A DNA stretch of 64,000 nucleotides, taken from Scenedesmus sp. ARA3 (taxonomy: Eukaryota > Chlorophyta > Chlorophyceae > Sphaeropleales > Scenedesmaceae). Of this stretch, positions 34,951-48,163 are shown one piece after another; the stretch's first letter is position 1, and each line of letters opens with the position of its first letter. The stretch covers positions 8,630 to 72,629 of the forward strand of contig RWJK01001514.1 in the NCBI GenBank assembly GCA_004335835.1, given 5' to 3'. The notes under the pieces were generated by a model. It was not told where the DNA came from. It saw only the letters and a list, made by a program, of their open reading frames with translations, and ran no database searches. Position numbers and translations under genes: made by a program.

Positions 34951-35925
34951 CTAAGGCCGCAGCGTTATAACATACTCCGGGTAAGCCACATCGTTGTCAA
35001 ACACAACATGGCAGTAGTACATCTGCTGCTGCTGTGGCTGCTGCTGCTGTGGCTGCTGCTGCTGCAGCTGCCCCCTGAGTCTGCCTGGCCCCACGCCCCA
35101 GGCGCCTCTCAGGCCCAGGCTCGCACCAGGCACGGGCGCGTCTCCGCTGTTCACACTGTCAAATCCATCGGGAGGTCTCCTCATGCCATGCGCCCCTGTC
35201 GTCTGCTGCCCAAGCGCCACACGAGCAACCACCATCTTCAGCTCACCACCCTGCTGCTGCGTTGTGCCGAGCGCCGCTGCCAACGCATGCTGGCTGCGCC
35301 TCACAGCACCACACACAGGTGCTGCTGCTGCTGCTGCTGCTGCAGCGGCTGCAGCTGCCGCTCCAGCTGGCACCTGCAAGTGGTTGGGCATCCCACCAGG
35401 TGGCAGCTGAGGCACTGCTGCTGCTGCTGCTGCTGTTGCAGGGGCTGCTGCAGGCATTGCCGCTGCTGCCGGAGCTGCCGGCAGCCCAGGCAAGCCGCCA
35501 CCAAGCGCTGCTCCAGCAGTTCCTGCAATGCCGTGCTGAGCGAATGCCAGGTTTGCGCCGCGCCTGCAGTAGCTCAAAGCAGTTTCGCTGTGATCTGCAG
35601 TGCGGAACAGCAGCAGCAGCCAGCAGCAGTGACAGTCAGTGAGATGGTTGAGCCACACAGCGCCAAACACGCCCTGGCTCAAGCATCCAGGCAGACGCCA
35701 TGCACACTAGCTCAGCAGTCCCTGACAAAACAGCTGCTGCGCCGATTGCCTGGCCTGTGCCCTTGCCCAGTCGCACCACAACAGGCGCAGCATCAACACC
35801 GGCAACAAAACGTCCACAGGTCCATACACAAACCTGCAAAGTAGAGGCCGTTGCCGTAGGCTGCCACCTGGGAGAGCCTGAAGTCAAAGCCATTCTGCGC
35901 GATGAGGTCCACAGTGGCTGCAGGC

Positions 35926-35930
<5 letters not shown>

Positions 35931-35965
<35 letters not shown>

Positions 35966-36068
35966 GCAGCAGCAGCAGCAGCAGCAGCAGCNNNNNNNNN
36001 NNNNNNNNNNNNNNNNNCAGCAGCAGCAGCAGCAGCAGCAGCGCCAGCAGCAGCAGCAGCAGCAGCAG

Positions 36069-36103
<35 letters not shown>

Positions 36104-36120
36104 CCAGCAGCAGCAGCAGG
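35931..36120. repeat. Expanded CAG tract with an assembly gap
   Basis: CAG runs interrupted by CGG/CGC triplets surround 26 undetermined bases (35992-36017). In the sense of the minus-strand gene this is a CTG tract just before the acceptor of the exon starting at 35917. The matching site in the intact paralogue (44401-44435) has only a short mixed run, so the tract expanded after duplication or contracted there. True length is unknown. Confidence 0.9.
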
Positions 36121-37906
36121 TATTCATCTGGTGGCGGCTCATCAGCCTCACATGGTGCCCACGGCATACACTACTAGAGCTGCCTGGGTAGCCACTCACT
36201 CACTCACTCACTAGATCCCCTACCAAGATGTGGACCTATCTATTACAGCTTGCACACCATCTAGAGCTTTGCATCTAGAGGACAGCGCTGCAACTGCCCT
36301 GTGCCCAACTTGCAACAGCTGTCATGCGCAAGTGCCAGATGAGCGTCTGTGCCGCGGCCTGTGCAGCTGTCAGCAGCAGCAGCAGCAGCAGCAGCAGCTG
36401 CCAGTGTGCCCTCACCTGGGCTGGTGCCATGGAACTGCAGCCGCTCATTCACACCTGGAAATAATAGTGTCAATGACAGCAAGCAGCGTGACAAGCGCAG
36501 TAAGCGGTAGTGGAATTGTGAGCAATCCTGCATCTACATGGCTGGCCACGAGTGTGCTCCTGTTGTGCTGCCGCGGATGCTCCAGCTTTGTGTGCAGCCT
36601 TATGGTGTTGCTTGCCAGCAGTCACTGCAATGAATGTAGCTTAATGAATGTAGGGCTGCTGCAGGCAAACTGCTATGCATGTCAGGCGGATGCGCTCATA
36701 CGCTTGACGAGATGCATGCGTCGGAACTCACAAACAGCTGGCATGCTCACCTGCCTCTCCCCGTGCATCCACCAGCTCCTCGCGCTTGAGGCAGTAGCGC
36801 CGCCACAGCTTGACGTTCTGCACACGCTCAATGCGCAGCACCTGCGCATGTTCGGCAGCGCACATCCAGCACACAGCAGCACCATCCGTCCAGCTGAGTG
36901 GGCAGCTGCATGTATCCAAAGCTGAGCAAAGCGCCTTCTGCACGCATGCGTGTTTGCAAAGCACATGCCAGCCCGCAGCAGCCTTGTGCACACGGCAGCT
37001 ACCGCGCCGTGACAAGGGATCGGCTTTTGCATTGCACGCCATGCCTATCGCCCAACAGGGATTCAGTCTGTTTGGCTGGTACAGGTAAAACTCCTGGCGG
37101 CAAAAGGACATGCACGGCTTCCCATATTGTTGGCCACCAGATGCACCGATGCTGCCCTCTCCTATCCATGTATTCATCCTACATATGTCGTGCTCTGCGG
37201 CATGTCCCATCCGCTAACAAATCCTACTGTCTCTCACCTTTGACCTGTTGACCAGAACACCTCCTGTTGCATCCAGGTGGCCCAGCACCTGCTCCACCTC
37301 AGCAGCAGCAAGCAGCCGGGCAGCTTCTTGCTGCGCTGCACCCGCAGCTGCACCAGCTGCCGGCTCGTTCACAGCGGCAGCCGCCGGCAAATGCTGCGCC
37401 CGCCACACCATTGCGCAGCCACCCAGACTTAAGCACCTGACGGCTGCAAGCAGTGCGTCTTCAACCTTTTCCTCCCCAGCAGCACCTTCCTCAGCCGCCA
37501 ACAGCAGCGCAGCCTGTGCATCTGCACGCGTCAGGTCCTGCATAACGGCAGCAGCATGAACACAGCAGCCAGCCAGGCACAAGGGCCAGCTGAATTCAAC
37601 CCAGTAGTCTTCGACAAAGCAGCCTGGTCTGGCACATGTGTTTAAGTGGGGTGGAAAGAGCCCTGCTGCAAAGACATGGCGCTGCAGACATGTTGACATT
37701 TACTAGGGTGTATGACAAGTATCCTGCGCAGCAGCAGCCCTGCTTTGTGCTGGCGTTGTGAGCCGACAGCTTACACCTACACCCAAACGCGCCATACGAC
37801 AACCCACACACGCGTTGCAGCGCACCTGGCCCATGAGCAGCTGCGCATCTGCCTCGTCCAGCTGAGCAGCAGCTGCTGCTGCCTCAAGCGGGTCTGACGG
37901 CACTGC

Positions 37907-37972
<66 letters not shown>

Positions 37973-40275
37973 GCCAGGCAGTGGCAGCTCCACCAGGCGG
38001 AACGCTGCAGCAGCAGTGACAGTAGAAGAAAACAAGCAGCAACAAATCAGAATTGGCAGAAGCAGAAGCCAAACGAGATTATGTGTGGGATGCCAGACAA
38101 GTTAGGGCTGTTAGACAAGTTATGGCTGTTGAGCACGCAGCTGCAGATGCTGCAGAGCATGCTGAACATTGACACCATGTTGGGCTTCAACAGTCCTGTG
38201 TTCTGCCGATCAGCATTCAAGTCGAGCCACCAAGGCAGAGCAGCAAGTTAAACTCACTGTCTCTCTGAATGGGTTGGCTCAGATCCCAGTTGCCTGGGTA
38301 GTCCAGCTGCAGCTGCACCCTCGGAGGCCCCCCAATCGGCGCCACCACAGCAGGTACCAGCTGTGCTTGCTGCTGCATTTGTGCCGGCTGCTGATGCTGC
38401 TGCAGCTGTGCCTGCTGCAGCAGCGTCGATCGTTGCTGCAGCTGTTGAGCGCGCCGCTGCAGTCCCTGCTGCCGTTGCTGTTGCTGCAGCACCTGCTGCT
38501 GTTGCAGCAGCGCCTGCCGCTGTTGCAGCAGCGCCTGCAGTGTTCCAGCTGCCTGCTGCTGCTGTTGGCCGCCGCCGCCAGCTGCAACCCGTGTTGGCAC
38601 AATGCGCCGGTGCTGCCTGCCTGTCGGCCTTTGAAGACACAACCCCTGGTCATCATCTGAGAATTCTGATTCAGTGGCAAGCGCCTCTGCGCTGCTGGCA
38701 GCCTTTGCTGGTTGGCTTGTCCGTGCTGCTGTGCATTTCGCGGCCGCCGGGAAATGTGCTGCCGCAAGCCAACGGTTGCTGCCGCACCTGCTTGTCCCCT
38801 GCGAGCAGCTGCCGCCGCACCCTGCAGCTGGCTAGAGACTTGTGCTACATCAGCTGCTGCAGCCGTGTCATCATCATCGCTGTTTGCGAGGTCAATAACA
38901 CTGGATGTGGCAGACCTGGCTGCAGGAGGCACTGCTGCTGCTGCTGCTGCTGCCGCTGCTGCTGCCGCTGCTGCATTGTCCCCCAGCTTCTGCCGCTTCT
39001 GTTGGCGTGAGTTGGATTGCGGCTGCGCGGCTGCATCTCCTTCATTCAGATCATCGCTGTCATCATCTGCTGCTGCTGCCGCTGCCATAGCTGCTGCCTG
39101 TCGTCGATTGAACCTGGTTGGTGTACCACCGACTTGAAGCAACCCCACTGCACGCGTGTTGCTGCCGCTACTGCTGCCAACTGTTGCCTGTCCTGCCACC
39201 GCGCCCCGCAACAAGCCAAACCCGGGAAACGCCATCCCTACCGCACCAGCCGCCGCCGCTGCTGCTGATGATGAGCCAGCACCAGCAGCCGCTGCCGCCG
39301 CCGCTGCTGCTGCTGAGCCAGCACCAGCACCCGCACCAGCAACTGGTGCGGCGGCGCCCCAGCCCATGCGTCTATGGTTTTCCAGTGTCCGGTTGAACGC
39401 TGCGCGTGCCTCTGCGGTGCTGTACCCCCGTGTGGGGTTGCCGCTGCTGAAGTCGATGCGCAGCGGCCCTGACCTGCCTCCTGGGCCTGTGGCTGTCTGT
39501 CACTGGGCAGTCGATCTGCATGACGAAAGAGCAGCAGCAGCAGCAGGTGCAGATGCAGCAGCAGCAAGGCTCCACATCAGCCGTAGTACAGGCCGGAAGC
39601 TGCTGCACACAGCCCCTGATGCGCTGCCCTGCAACATGCAGCGTATTAAGAGCAGAGCTCAGATGCCAGACACAAATCAAACATAACAAAGTGCAGTTTG
39701 ACCAACTCAAGCCGCGCAGTGGCGCAGCGCACCAAGTTTGTGACGCGGCGCAGAAACTTTTGACTGTAACAGCGCGCTCAAGAAAGTTCATGCACAAACC
39801 TCCACAGTCACATTTGTAAGATCGCAACATACTTGCCAGATTATTTTGACTCAATCATACATACTCAACCCAGCTTATTCAAATCCTACGCGCGCACCAT
39901 ATTGATGACCACCACATTCAGCAGCGCCTCCACTGTCAAGTCAGGCTGCCATGAGCCGGGCGTGCCGCTGAGTGTGAGCGCTTCCAGGCAGATGTCGCCG
40001 CCAGCTCACGTGGCCCGTGTACATCACACACCTGCAGTTTGGTAGACAAGTGGTGTCAGCTATTCAAGTGCTGTGCAGCTGCTCGACATGCAGAGGGAGG
40101 CAGCAGGGCGGCGCAAGGTATCTGCAGCAGCGCAAAGCCTCTCAGGCTGATGCAAATGTGTTTGCTTGCAGCCGATGGCTGTGTTGCCGCGGCTTGTTGA
40201 CAGCATCATGATGAAGGAGAAGCGAGCTGTCGTGTTGCACTGGCTGCGGTGCGCGCCCACGGAAGGCTTGCTAGC

Positions 40276-40360
40276 TCCCTTGCAGGAGCGGCGCAGCTTC
40301 TTGCAGGAGCGGCGCAGCTTCTTGCAGGAGCGGCGCAGCTTCTTGCAGGAGCCGCGCAGC
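40276..40360. repeat. 21-bp tandem repeat, about four units
   Basis: The unit GCAGGAGCGGCGCAGCTTCTT is repeated about four times within the intron between exons 3 and 4 of the first UBC-PARP copy. The last unit has a C for G change and is partial. Confidence 0.9.
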
Positions 40361-41791
40361 ATGGTATCCAAGTGATGTGCGTAACGCTGCCACCCTCGTG
40401 TGTGTTTGTGATGTGACTTTCTTGTGCAGCGGCCGCACACTGCAGTTGCAAAATGCTGGTTGGTCCCACCTGGGCGACTAACGCACAAACATGTTCATGT
40501 CACGTGTGATGGCTGTGTGCTGCAATGACCGTCGCAGAGCTGTGGGACTGCCTCGTTTGTATGTGTATGCAAGAGGTCCACTGTTTGGTGGCTCCCACCT
40601 GGCTGACACCAGCCGCATAAAGAACGGCTGGTGCGGGTAATCCTGCGGAAACTCAATCTGCATCAAGATGTGGTCCTGGCCATACCTGCAGCATTGGCAG
40701 CAGCAGCAGGCAGAGCGCACATCACAGAAGCCACCAGCAGAAGGGTTGATGAAAGAGATGCATTTTGCGTGCAGCAGGCGTACAGATGCTAGCTCACAGT
40801 GACACGCAGGCCTGCTGCGTGCACGTGGTGTGCACAGCATGGGCCGACTGCTAATGTTGCACACCTCATGCAAAAGATGGCAGCTTCACACTTTTTGTGC
40901 CACTGCTGCATCACATTTGTTGCTGTGTCAAAAGCAGCGCTCGACACGTCCCCATGCGCTTGTGCACACACACAAAACTACTTGCAGCAGGCACCATGCT
41001 GAACTCTGCCACAGGAGATGCCACCTTTCAAACTGCCGCTGCTGCTGTGTGCAGTTGGTGTGAGCTAGGTGATTCTGGCTGCTGGACATATGCTTCCGGC
41101 ATCATCTGCATGGTTCTGGCGGCAACTAGATGCTGGATCTGGCACTCAAAATAGGTGCTCACGTGGCAGCCAGGCGCCGCAGGTCCTGGTTCAGCTGCCT
41201 GCCGCCTGGCAGGTCATCGTCAAAGTTGTGCAGCTTCAGGTGCCACGTCAGCAGGTTGTCTCCTGCAAGCGACAGCTGCTGGAAGAAGTCAAACTTGCCG
41301 GCCTCGATGTCCGCTGACAGGTGCTTGAACTCCGCCTGCACGCGCCGCATGCCCTGCAGGACAAAGCAGCAGTGTGCTTCGTGAAAGTGTCCTGCACGGC
41401 CTTTTGAATGAAATCAAGGGCTGCAAGGGCTTCTGTTCTGTGTAGATTTTGGTGAAGCAGATTGCACAATGCTTGAAAAGCTGTGTGTTTGGAGCCAGCT
41501 CTAGCAGTTGCAGGACGCACAGCATGCTTAGATTTTGAGCTGCCAAGTGTACGCAGTGCAGGGCGCTGCATCTATGATGAAAACTGCATCTGTTACACTC
41601 CACGCACGAATGCGTGCGCTTGGCACCCGTGCAGATGGGAGCTGATGCCGTGTGCTGTGTGTGCAGCAAGGTGCTACATGCTGCTGCTTTGCCTATTCAG
41701 AAGGCTACCTGCCTCAGGAACCAGCGATCAAGTTCAAGTAAAGGCTATCTTCTGCACTAACCTGCATGTTTTTCCAGGCAGGCGTAGCCAT

Positions 41792-43355
41792 CGTGTGTTT
41801 GGCCGGTGTAAGGACGTTCGTTGAGTGCTGTGTGTCTTCCCAGTGACTGCAGCCACTGTGAGTTCAACCAACAACAACCATCCGTTCCCTTGTTTGTGCT
41901 TCTTTGCCTTCAGAAAGTAGCAAACGCGAAGATCGGAGAAGGCCAAGAAAAACAGCCGAGTTCAAACTGCCCTACGTGATGTGCACGCAAGGCCTGCAGC
42001 CAATGGCTGAGCGGAAGCACGAGTATGTATAATTTCTGTATTACCATACAGTGCGTTACGGGGCTTTCCTAGAGTCTCAGGGCTTGCCACCCCATGCAAA
42101 CCCAACACGTTGCAGAAGCACTGCTGCTGTGTGACACAGCACACGGTGCAGAAGCAGCACTCCTGAGGGGTGCCAGCATGGGCAAGGTGGGTAGCAACAG
42201 CAGGTGCGGCAGACGTCATCACTTGAAAATAAATGAAGCAGAACATCACCCCGATAGACTGAGGCGCCGTAAGTGAGACAGCACACACTGTGTTGGCAGC
42301 ACCCTCACAAGCACAGGCACTTGCCAGCAGGGTGACACCATCAGCACACGTGAGAGGTTGTGCAGCTGACAATGATCCTTATCTTGCTGCCAGTATGCAA
42401 ATTCCGCCACCCGAACACATGCGGTGCAGTTTTATCTCAGCATCAAGGGCCAAAGGCTGCCGCATCAAGCAGCTGGACAATGCAATACCCGGTATTGCAG
42501 GGCCTGCAAGCATAAAGACACCTGAGAGCATGCCAGGCGGCCGGTGGGTGCTAGCGCTAGCACCAGGCCTGGGCAGATAGCTGCCAGTAGATGTACATCT
42601 CGGCAGGCACAAAAAGCCCGCCTGAGATCAAACCCCAGATGCGTCATTGCACATCATATGAAAGGGAATCTAGAGCAGACACATAAGTTACGCAGGCGGA
42701 GCAGCCAGCCAACAGCTGGGCACTGGCACCGTAATGTACGTGACTGGCTACTGCTTAGTAAGCAATCTGACAACTCCAAACAAGTGCCGATGTAAGCCAC
42801 CGTGTAAGCGATAACGCACAACCGTGCATCCTGCCGTAAGACATGAAGCTGCGCATGTGCTGAGAGTAGCCACACTGTGAATTTGTGCCAGCACAAGCAG
42901 CATGATTGTGCCAGCACACCCACAAGCACCACCACCCTTGGGTGTGCCGACAATTGATCCAGCATCTGCATTGCTGGGTGCTATCAATCAATGTTTACGA
43001 TCATCAGCATGACTGCAACACCATCTGGGGCAAGGTCATGTGTGGGTTGGGTCACCACTCAAACAATGATGCGAGTCCCACCAGGATAAGCACTTTGTCA
43101 ACACGAGACAGAGCCGAGCTGAGCACAGAACACAGCGCATTGTGTCCAGTTGGACGTGCATAGTATATGCAACAGTCATGGCCCCAATGCTCCACTGTGT
43201 GCAGCGCTGCCGGGAAATTTGCTGCTGCTACTACTTCAACCGCTGCTGCACATCCATTGCTTCACAGTGCTCTGCGTGGCTGCTGCAGCATCCAATGCAT
43301 TGCAAGCCCCTTTGCCCTCTCACAACAGTGAAGCCTCTCACAACAGTAAAACTCG
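41792..43355. other. Spacer between the two UBC-PARP copies
   Basis: About 1.56 kb holds the promoter region of the first copy and the 3' flank of the second. It contains two perfect inverted repeats: TGCAATACC-C-GGTATTGCA at 42481-42499 and the 18-bp palindrome GGTGCTAGCGCTAGCACC at 42547-42564. No gene was recognised. Confidence 0.55.
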
Positions 43356-46300
43356 TCACGGCTGCAGCGTTATGACGTACTCCGGGTATGCTACATCATT
43401 GTCAAACACTACATGGCAGAAGTACAGCTGCTGGTGCTGCGCCAGCTGCTGCTGCTGCTGCTGCCTTCCCCTGCCACCTCTACCTCTACCTCGCCCCACG
43501 CCCAAGGCACCCCCTACCCTCGGTGCCACACCTTGCACGGGCGCGTTGCCGCTGTTCACACTGTCATAACCATCAGGAGGCTTCCGCATGCCACTTGTCC
43601 CAGTAGCCTGCTGCCCAAGCGCAACACGAGCCACCACCATCTTCGAAACACGGCCCTGATACTGCTGCTGGTAGTACTGCTGCTGCTGCTGCTGCTGCTG
43701 TGCGACGGCCGCCGCTGCCAGCGCGCGCCTGCTGCGCTTCGCTACACCACGCACCGGCGCTACTGCTGCTGCTGCTGCTGCAGGTGGGGGTGGTGCAGTA
43801 CCTGTTCCCCAGGGCATTGGCCAAGCTGGCGCCCCACCCCCACCCCCACCCATCCATGCTGCCATCACACCACCAAAGCCGCCAGCAAATCCAGCAGCAG
43901 CAGCTGGCGGCAGCGGTGGGGCCCAAGAGGTGGAGGCGTGGCCACCCACAATGCCGCGTGCTGCTGCTGACAGGTTTGCTGCATCCTGCTTCTGGCAGTA
44001 GCCCCAGGCGGTTGCGCTGTGGTCTGCAGCACAGCGACAACAGCAGACGCATTGGCAGCAGGTCACGACAGGGTCACCGAGATGAATGGCGAATACATCA
44101 CGAAGCAGGAACGTTGTTTCAGCCCCTGAACAGACGGCACGTGCACATGATTAGCAGCACCAAACAAATAGCGGCAGGCCAGACACTGCCTGGGCTGATG
44201 CTGCAGCTGCACCACTACCACAACAGCAGGAGCAGCAATGCAAACCACACAGCCTAACACGGAGATGCCGCATTTTGCACAAAACATAGTTCAACTCAGC
44301 TGCCTTGCTGCACCTGCAAAGTAGAGACCGTTGCCGTAGGCTGCCACCTGAGACAGCCTGAAGTCGAAGCCATTCTGCGCGATGAGGTCAACAGTGGCTG
44401 CAGGCGGCGGCGGCGGCAGCAGCAGCAGCGGCAGCGCGATAACGAGACATAAGTAAGTCTTGCGGGCAATCGGATGTTCTTTGTCCAGTAAACAGCGCTG
44501 CATGCAGGTGCTGTGTGAACAGCAGCTAAGAATGCAAACTGAGTGCAGGTCTACTGTTTAGCGACCCCCACCCCAACTTTTTTTGACTGCTTCCTGCGCC
44601 CAGATTAATCCTGAGTGTTCTCGCAGCTGCCGCTGCGGCGGCTGGCGCCGATTTGGCTTAGTTTGCCCTGGACTGTCAAGCAGCAAGCAGCTTTACTGTG
44701 AATCACTCTCAAGTACTAGACAGGGTCCACAACTCCTACAGCTCTGTGCAGCTGTCAGCAGCAGCAGCTGCCAGTGTGCCCTCACCTGGGCTGGTGCCAT
44801 GGAACAGCAGCCGCTCATTCACACCTGCAGCAGAACAAATGCAAACGACAGCAAGCAGCGCAGACAAGCAGCAGCTGAGCATCAACTGATGCCGCTGTGA
44901 TGATCCTAGAGTGTTGGGCTTGGCTGCTGCAGTAAGCTGGGCTGCCCCGCAAATCATGCAGCTGAAATGGGGCCGACAGCATCGCGGTTGTGGCAAAAAA
45001 AATTTGAAAGTATTGAAATCCATATAGATGCGGCTGCACTTAACAAGCCGAGGTTTGCAGCCGCACCTGCCTCGCCCCGTGCATCCACCAGCTCCTCGCG
45101 CTTGAGGCAGTAGCGCCGCCACAGCTTGGCGTTCTGCACACGCTCAATGCGCAGCACCTGCGCAACGCAGCATGGCATGCAGATGATCGCTCAGCAGGGC
45201 CAGCATGATCACAACAACCGCATGTGTGGAGCTGAGGAGAAAGCAGCATATGCATATGCGAGTTTGCGTGCGTCACACGCAACGAATACCAAACCATGGA
45301 GGTAGCTGCAACACAGCAGCCGCCTCACACTAATTAATGGCCTATCCATGCCGCATCATCTGCTGCTGCGCCTCCTAATGCTTACGCTCACCTTTGACCT
45401 GTTGACAACAGTGCCTCCTGTTGCATCCAGGTGGGCCAGCACCTGCTCCACTTCCTCAGCCAGCAGCCGCGCAGCTGCCGCAGCCTGAAACGTACAGCAG
45501 CAGCAGCAGCATCAACAGCAGGGTGAGGCTGCAACAACTGTCATGAAGAAGGGTGTAGTTAACAGCAGCAACAAAGGCAGCAACAAAGGCTCCCGCAGCC
45601 TGAAACGTACAGCAGCAGCAGCAGCAGCAGCAGCAGCTAGGGGTTGTCACATCATCAAGATGCAGGCTGCAGAGCGCAACAGCGCCGCAGGGTGCAGCTA
45701 CGACACAAGTCAAACCGCATACGACAAGGCAACGCGCAAAACACCAGCATGCTGCTGTAGACATACTGCTGGCAGCACGCAGCTCGTGCTGCCTGTATCA
45801 GGTGGTGTCTTGCTGACCCCCCTGCCAAGTTGAACAATGTCCCAACGACATATCTGCCACAGCGGCAGCAACTGGCCTCACCTGTCGCTCGCGCTCCTGC
45901 TGCTCCCGCTGTGCTGCATTTGCAGCTGCCCCCACAGAGTCGTCCCGCAGATCTACCGCAGCCGGCGGCGGCGCATGCTGATCTCGCCACAGCTTTGCGC
46001 AGCCGCCCACATTCATGCAGGTGGCAGTTGTGATGCTGCGTCATGAAATTGGCCGTAGCGGCACTGAACACGCTCAGGCAGAGCAGCCAAACATAGAACC
46101 AAAACCTGGCTTGCCCGCCCGGCTGCACCTTCCCTCACCTGTCGCGCGCGCTCCTGTTGCTCCTGCTGCGCTGCTTCTGCAGAGTCGTCCCGCAGGTCTA
46201 CCACAGCCGGCGGCGGCGCATGCTGATCCCGCCACAGCTTTGCGCAGCCGCCCACATCCATGCAGGTGGCAGTTGTGATGCTGCGTCATGATATATTGGC

Positions 46301-47003
46301 CGTAGCGGCACTGAACACGCTCAGGCAGAGCAGCCAGTCATAGCACCAAAACCTGGCTTGCCCGCCCGGCTGCAACTTCCCTCACCTGTCGCGCGCGCTC
46401 CTGTTGCTCCTGCTGCGCTGCATCTGCAGCCTCGTCCCGCAGGTCTACCACGGCAGGTGGCGGCGCATGCTGATCCCGCCACAGCTTTGCACAGCCGCCG
46501 ACATCCATGCAGGTTGCAGCCCGCAGCAGCGCATCTTCTAGCCTGCCTTCCACAGGGCTGCTGCTGTGTCCTGGAGTGCTGTCGGCAGCAGCGAGCAGCA
46601 GCGCAGCCTGCGCATCATCACGGGTCAGGCCCTGCAGGAGGGTGGCAAGGGGAAACACACGGCCAGGCAAGCAGCAGGATCAGTCAGAGTCATTGTGTAA
46701 AACGTTATAGACTGGCAGGTTCTGTTTAAATGCATGTGAGTGCACATGAGGTGATGGGAGCCTGGCTGCAAACACAGGCTGCTGATGAAGTCAGCACTTG
46801 TCAGTTGGCATGCATGCCAACATGGCAGGACTACTGCCGCTGCTGCTGCCCCACTTGTCCCGCAGCGAACAACCAGCGCACACACAAGATCAGCCCATCC
46901 CTGCATCCTCTCGGCAGCGCACCTGGCCCATGAGCAGCTGCACATCCGCCTCATCCACCTGAGCAGCAGCTGCTGCTGCCTCCAGCGGGTCTGACGGCGC
47001 TGC

Positions 47004-47040
<37 letters not shown>

Positions 47041-47724
47041 CCAGGCAGTGGCAACTCCACCAGGCGGAACGCTGCAGCAGCACCAGCAGCAGCAGGACAA
47101 GCAAAGCAGCAACAGCAGCAGCAATAGCAGCAGTTCAGTTCAATGATGTGAGCGTGCCGGACACACATGTACTCTGTCCGCTGGTGATCTGCATGGCACA
47201 GCTGCAGATGCTACAGAGCTGTCTGTGACAAGGCACCCAGGACAAAGGTGTGTTGTGTAGCTGCATTGTGGGATTGAAATGCCAGTGGCAATGACGTGCT
47301 TCAAGAGTCCTGTAATACGTGTATCATCAGTGTCTGCAGCAACGTTTCAAGCACGGTGACTGGCCTGTTCTCTGCACACCCTACTTCGCCTGCACACACA
47401 TACACACCACATACACACACAAACCTGCTGAATGTGTCACGCAATACAGCGCAAATAAACCCATACAATCAATATGCTTACTGTCTCTTTGAATGGGCTG
47501 GCTGTAGTCCCAGTTGCCTGGGTACTCCAGCTGCAGCTGCACCCTCGGAGGCCCACCCACAGATGCAGCCAAACCCAGCAACTGCTGCTGCTGTTGCTGC
47601 TGCTGCGCCTGCTGTTGCTGCTGCAGCAACGCTTGCTGCTGCTGCTGCAGCGCCTGCTGTGCTTGCTGCTGTTGCCGCCTTTGCAGCCGCTGTGCATATG
47701 CTGAAGAACCCCCAGCTGCTGCCC

Positions 47725-47757
<33 letters not shown>

Positions 47758-48122
47758 GCTGTGAGCCCACCAGTATCACATCATCGTCATCCTGGCTGGC
47801 GATTACCACCACATCATCTGCCTGCCGCTGCCGATTGCTGGCGGCCTGCTGCCGATTGCTGGCTGCCTGCTGCTGCTGTTGGCCGCTGCTGCCAGGTGCG
47901 ACCCGTGTCGGCGCAATGCGTCTCTGCTGTCTGCCTGCCTGAGCTTGCAGAGTAACTGCCGCCTGATCATCTTCAGAATCATCTGAATCAACAAGAAACG
48001 TCAGTGCTGATGGCTGCTTTTGCTGCTGGCCTTGTGCCTGCTGCTGCGCATTGAGCTGCCGCCAGAACAGCTGCTGCCGCCGGCCAGCCCCCGCTGCTGC
48101 AGCTGCACCACCACCGCCAGAC

Positions 48123-48163
<41 letters not shown>

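Larger units (their letters stand above)
34951..41791 (-). pseudogene. UBC-PARP fusion paralogue, first copy, frame-disrupted in its UBC half
   Basis: Tandem paralogue of the intact gene at 43356-50994. Equivalent exons with good splice sites: 41791-41762, 41353-41163, 40685-40599, 40031-39898, 39514-38258, 38004-37826, 37537-37238, 36841-36751, 36454-36416, 35917-35834 and 35594-34951. The UBC start (MATPAWKNMQ), core (YGQDHILMQIEFPQDYPH) and all PARP exons (NERLQFHGTSP, AAYGNGLYFA, AYPEYVITL) are open. However, exon 4 lacks two bases near 40006, just before the catalytic Cys, and then meets a stop. Exon 5 lacks eight bases near 39500, and a one-base shift occurs near 38700. Exons 7 and 8 of the other copy are one exon here. 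It is either decaying, or only the PARP half is expressed. Assembly error is possible, since a gap lies in the same gene. Confidence 0.75.

Noticed and set aside
45800..46300. Echoes of UBC-PARP exon 7 as extra coding exons
   Set aside because: They keep open frames and donors but I found no acceptor in the right phase, whereas skipping them gives an unbroken protein.
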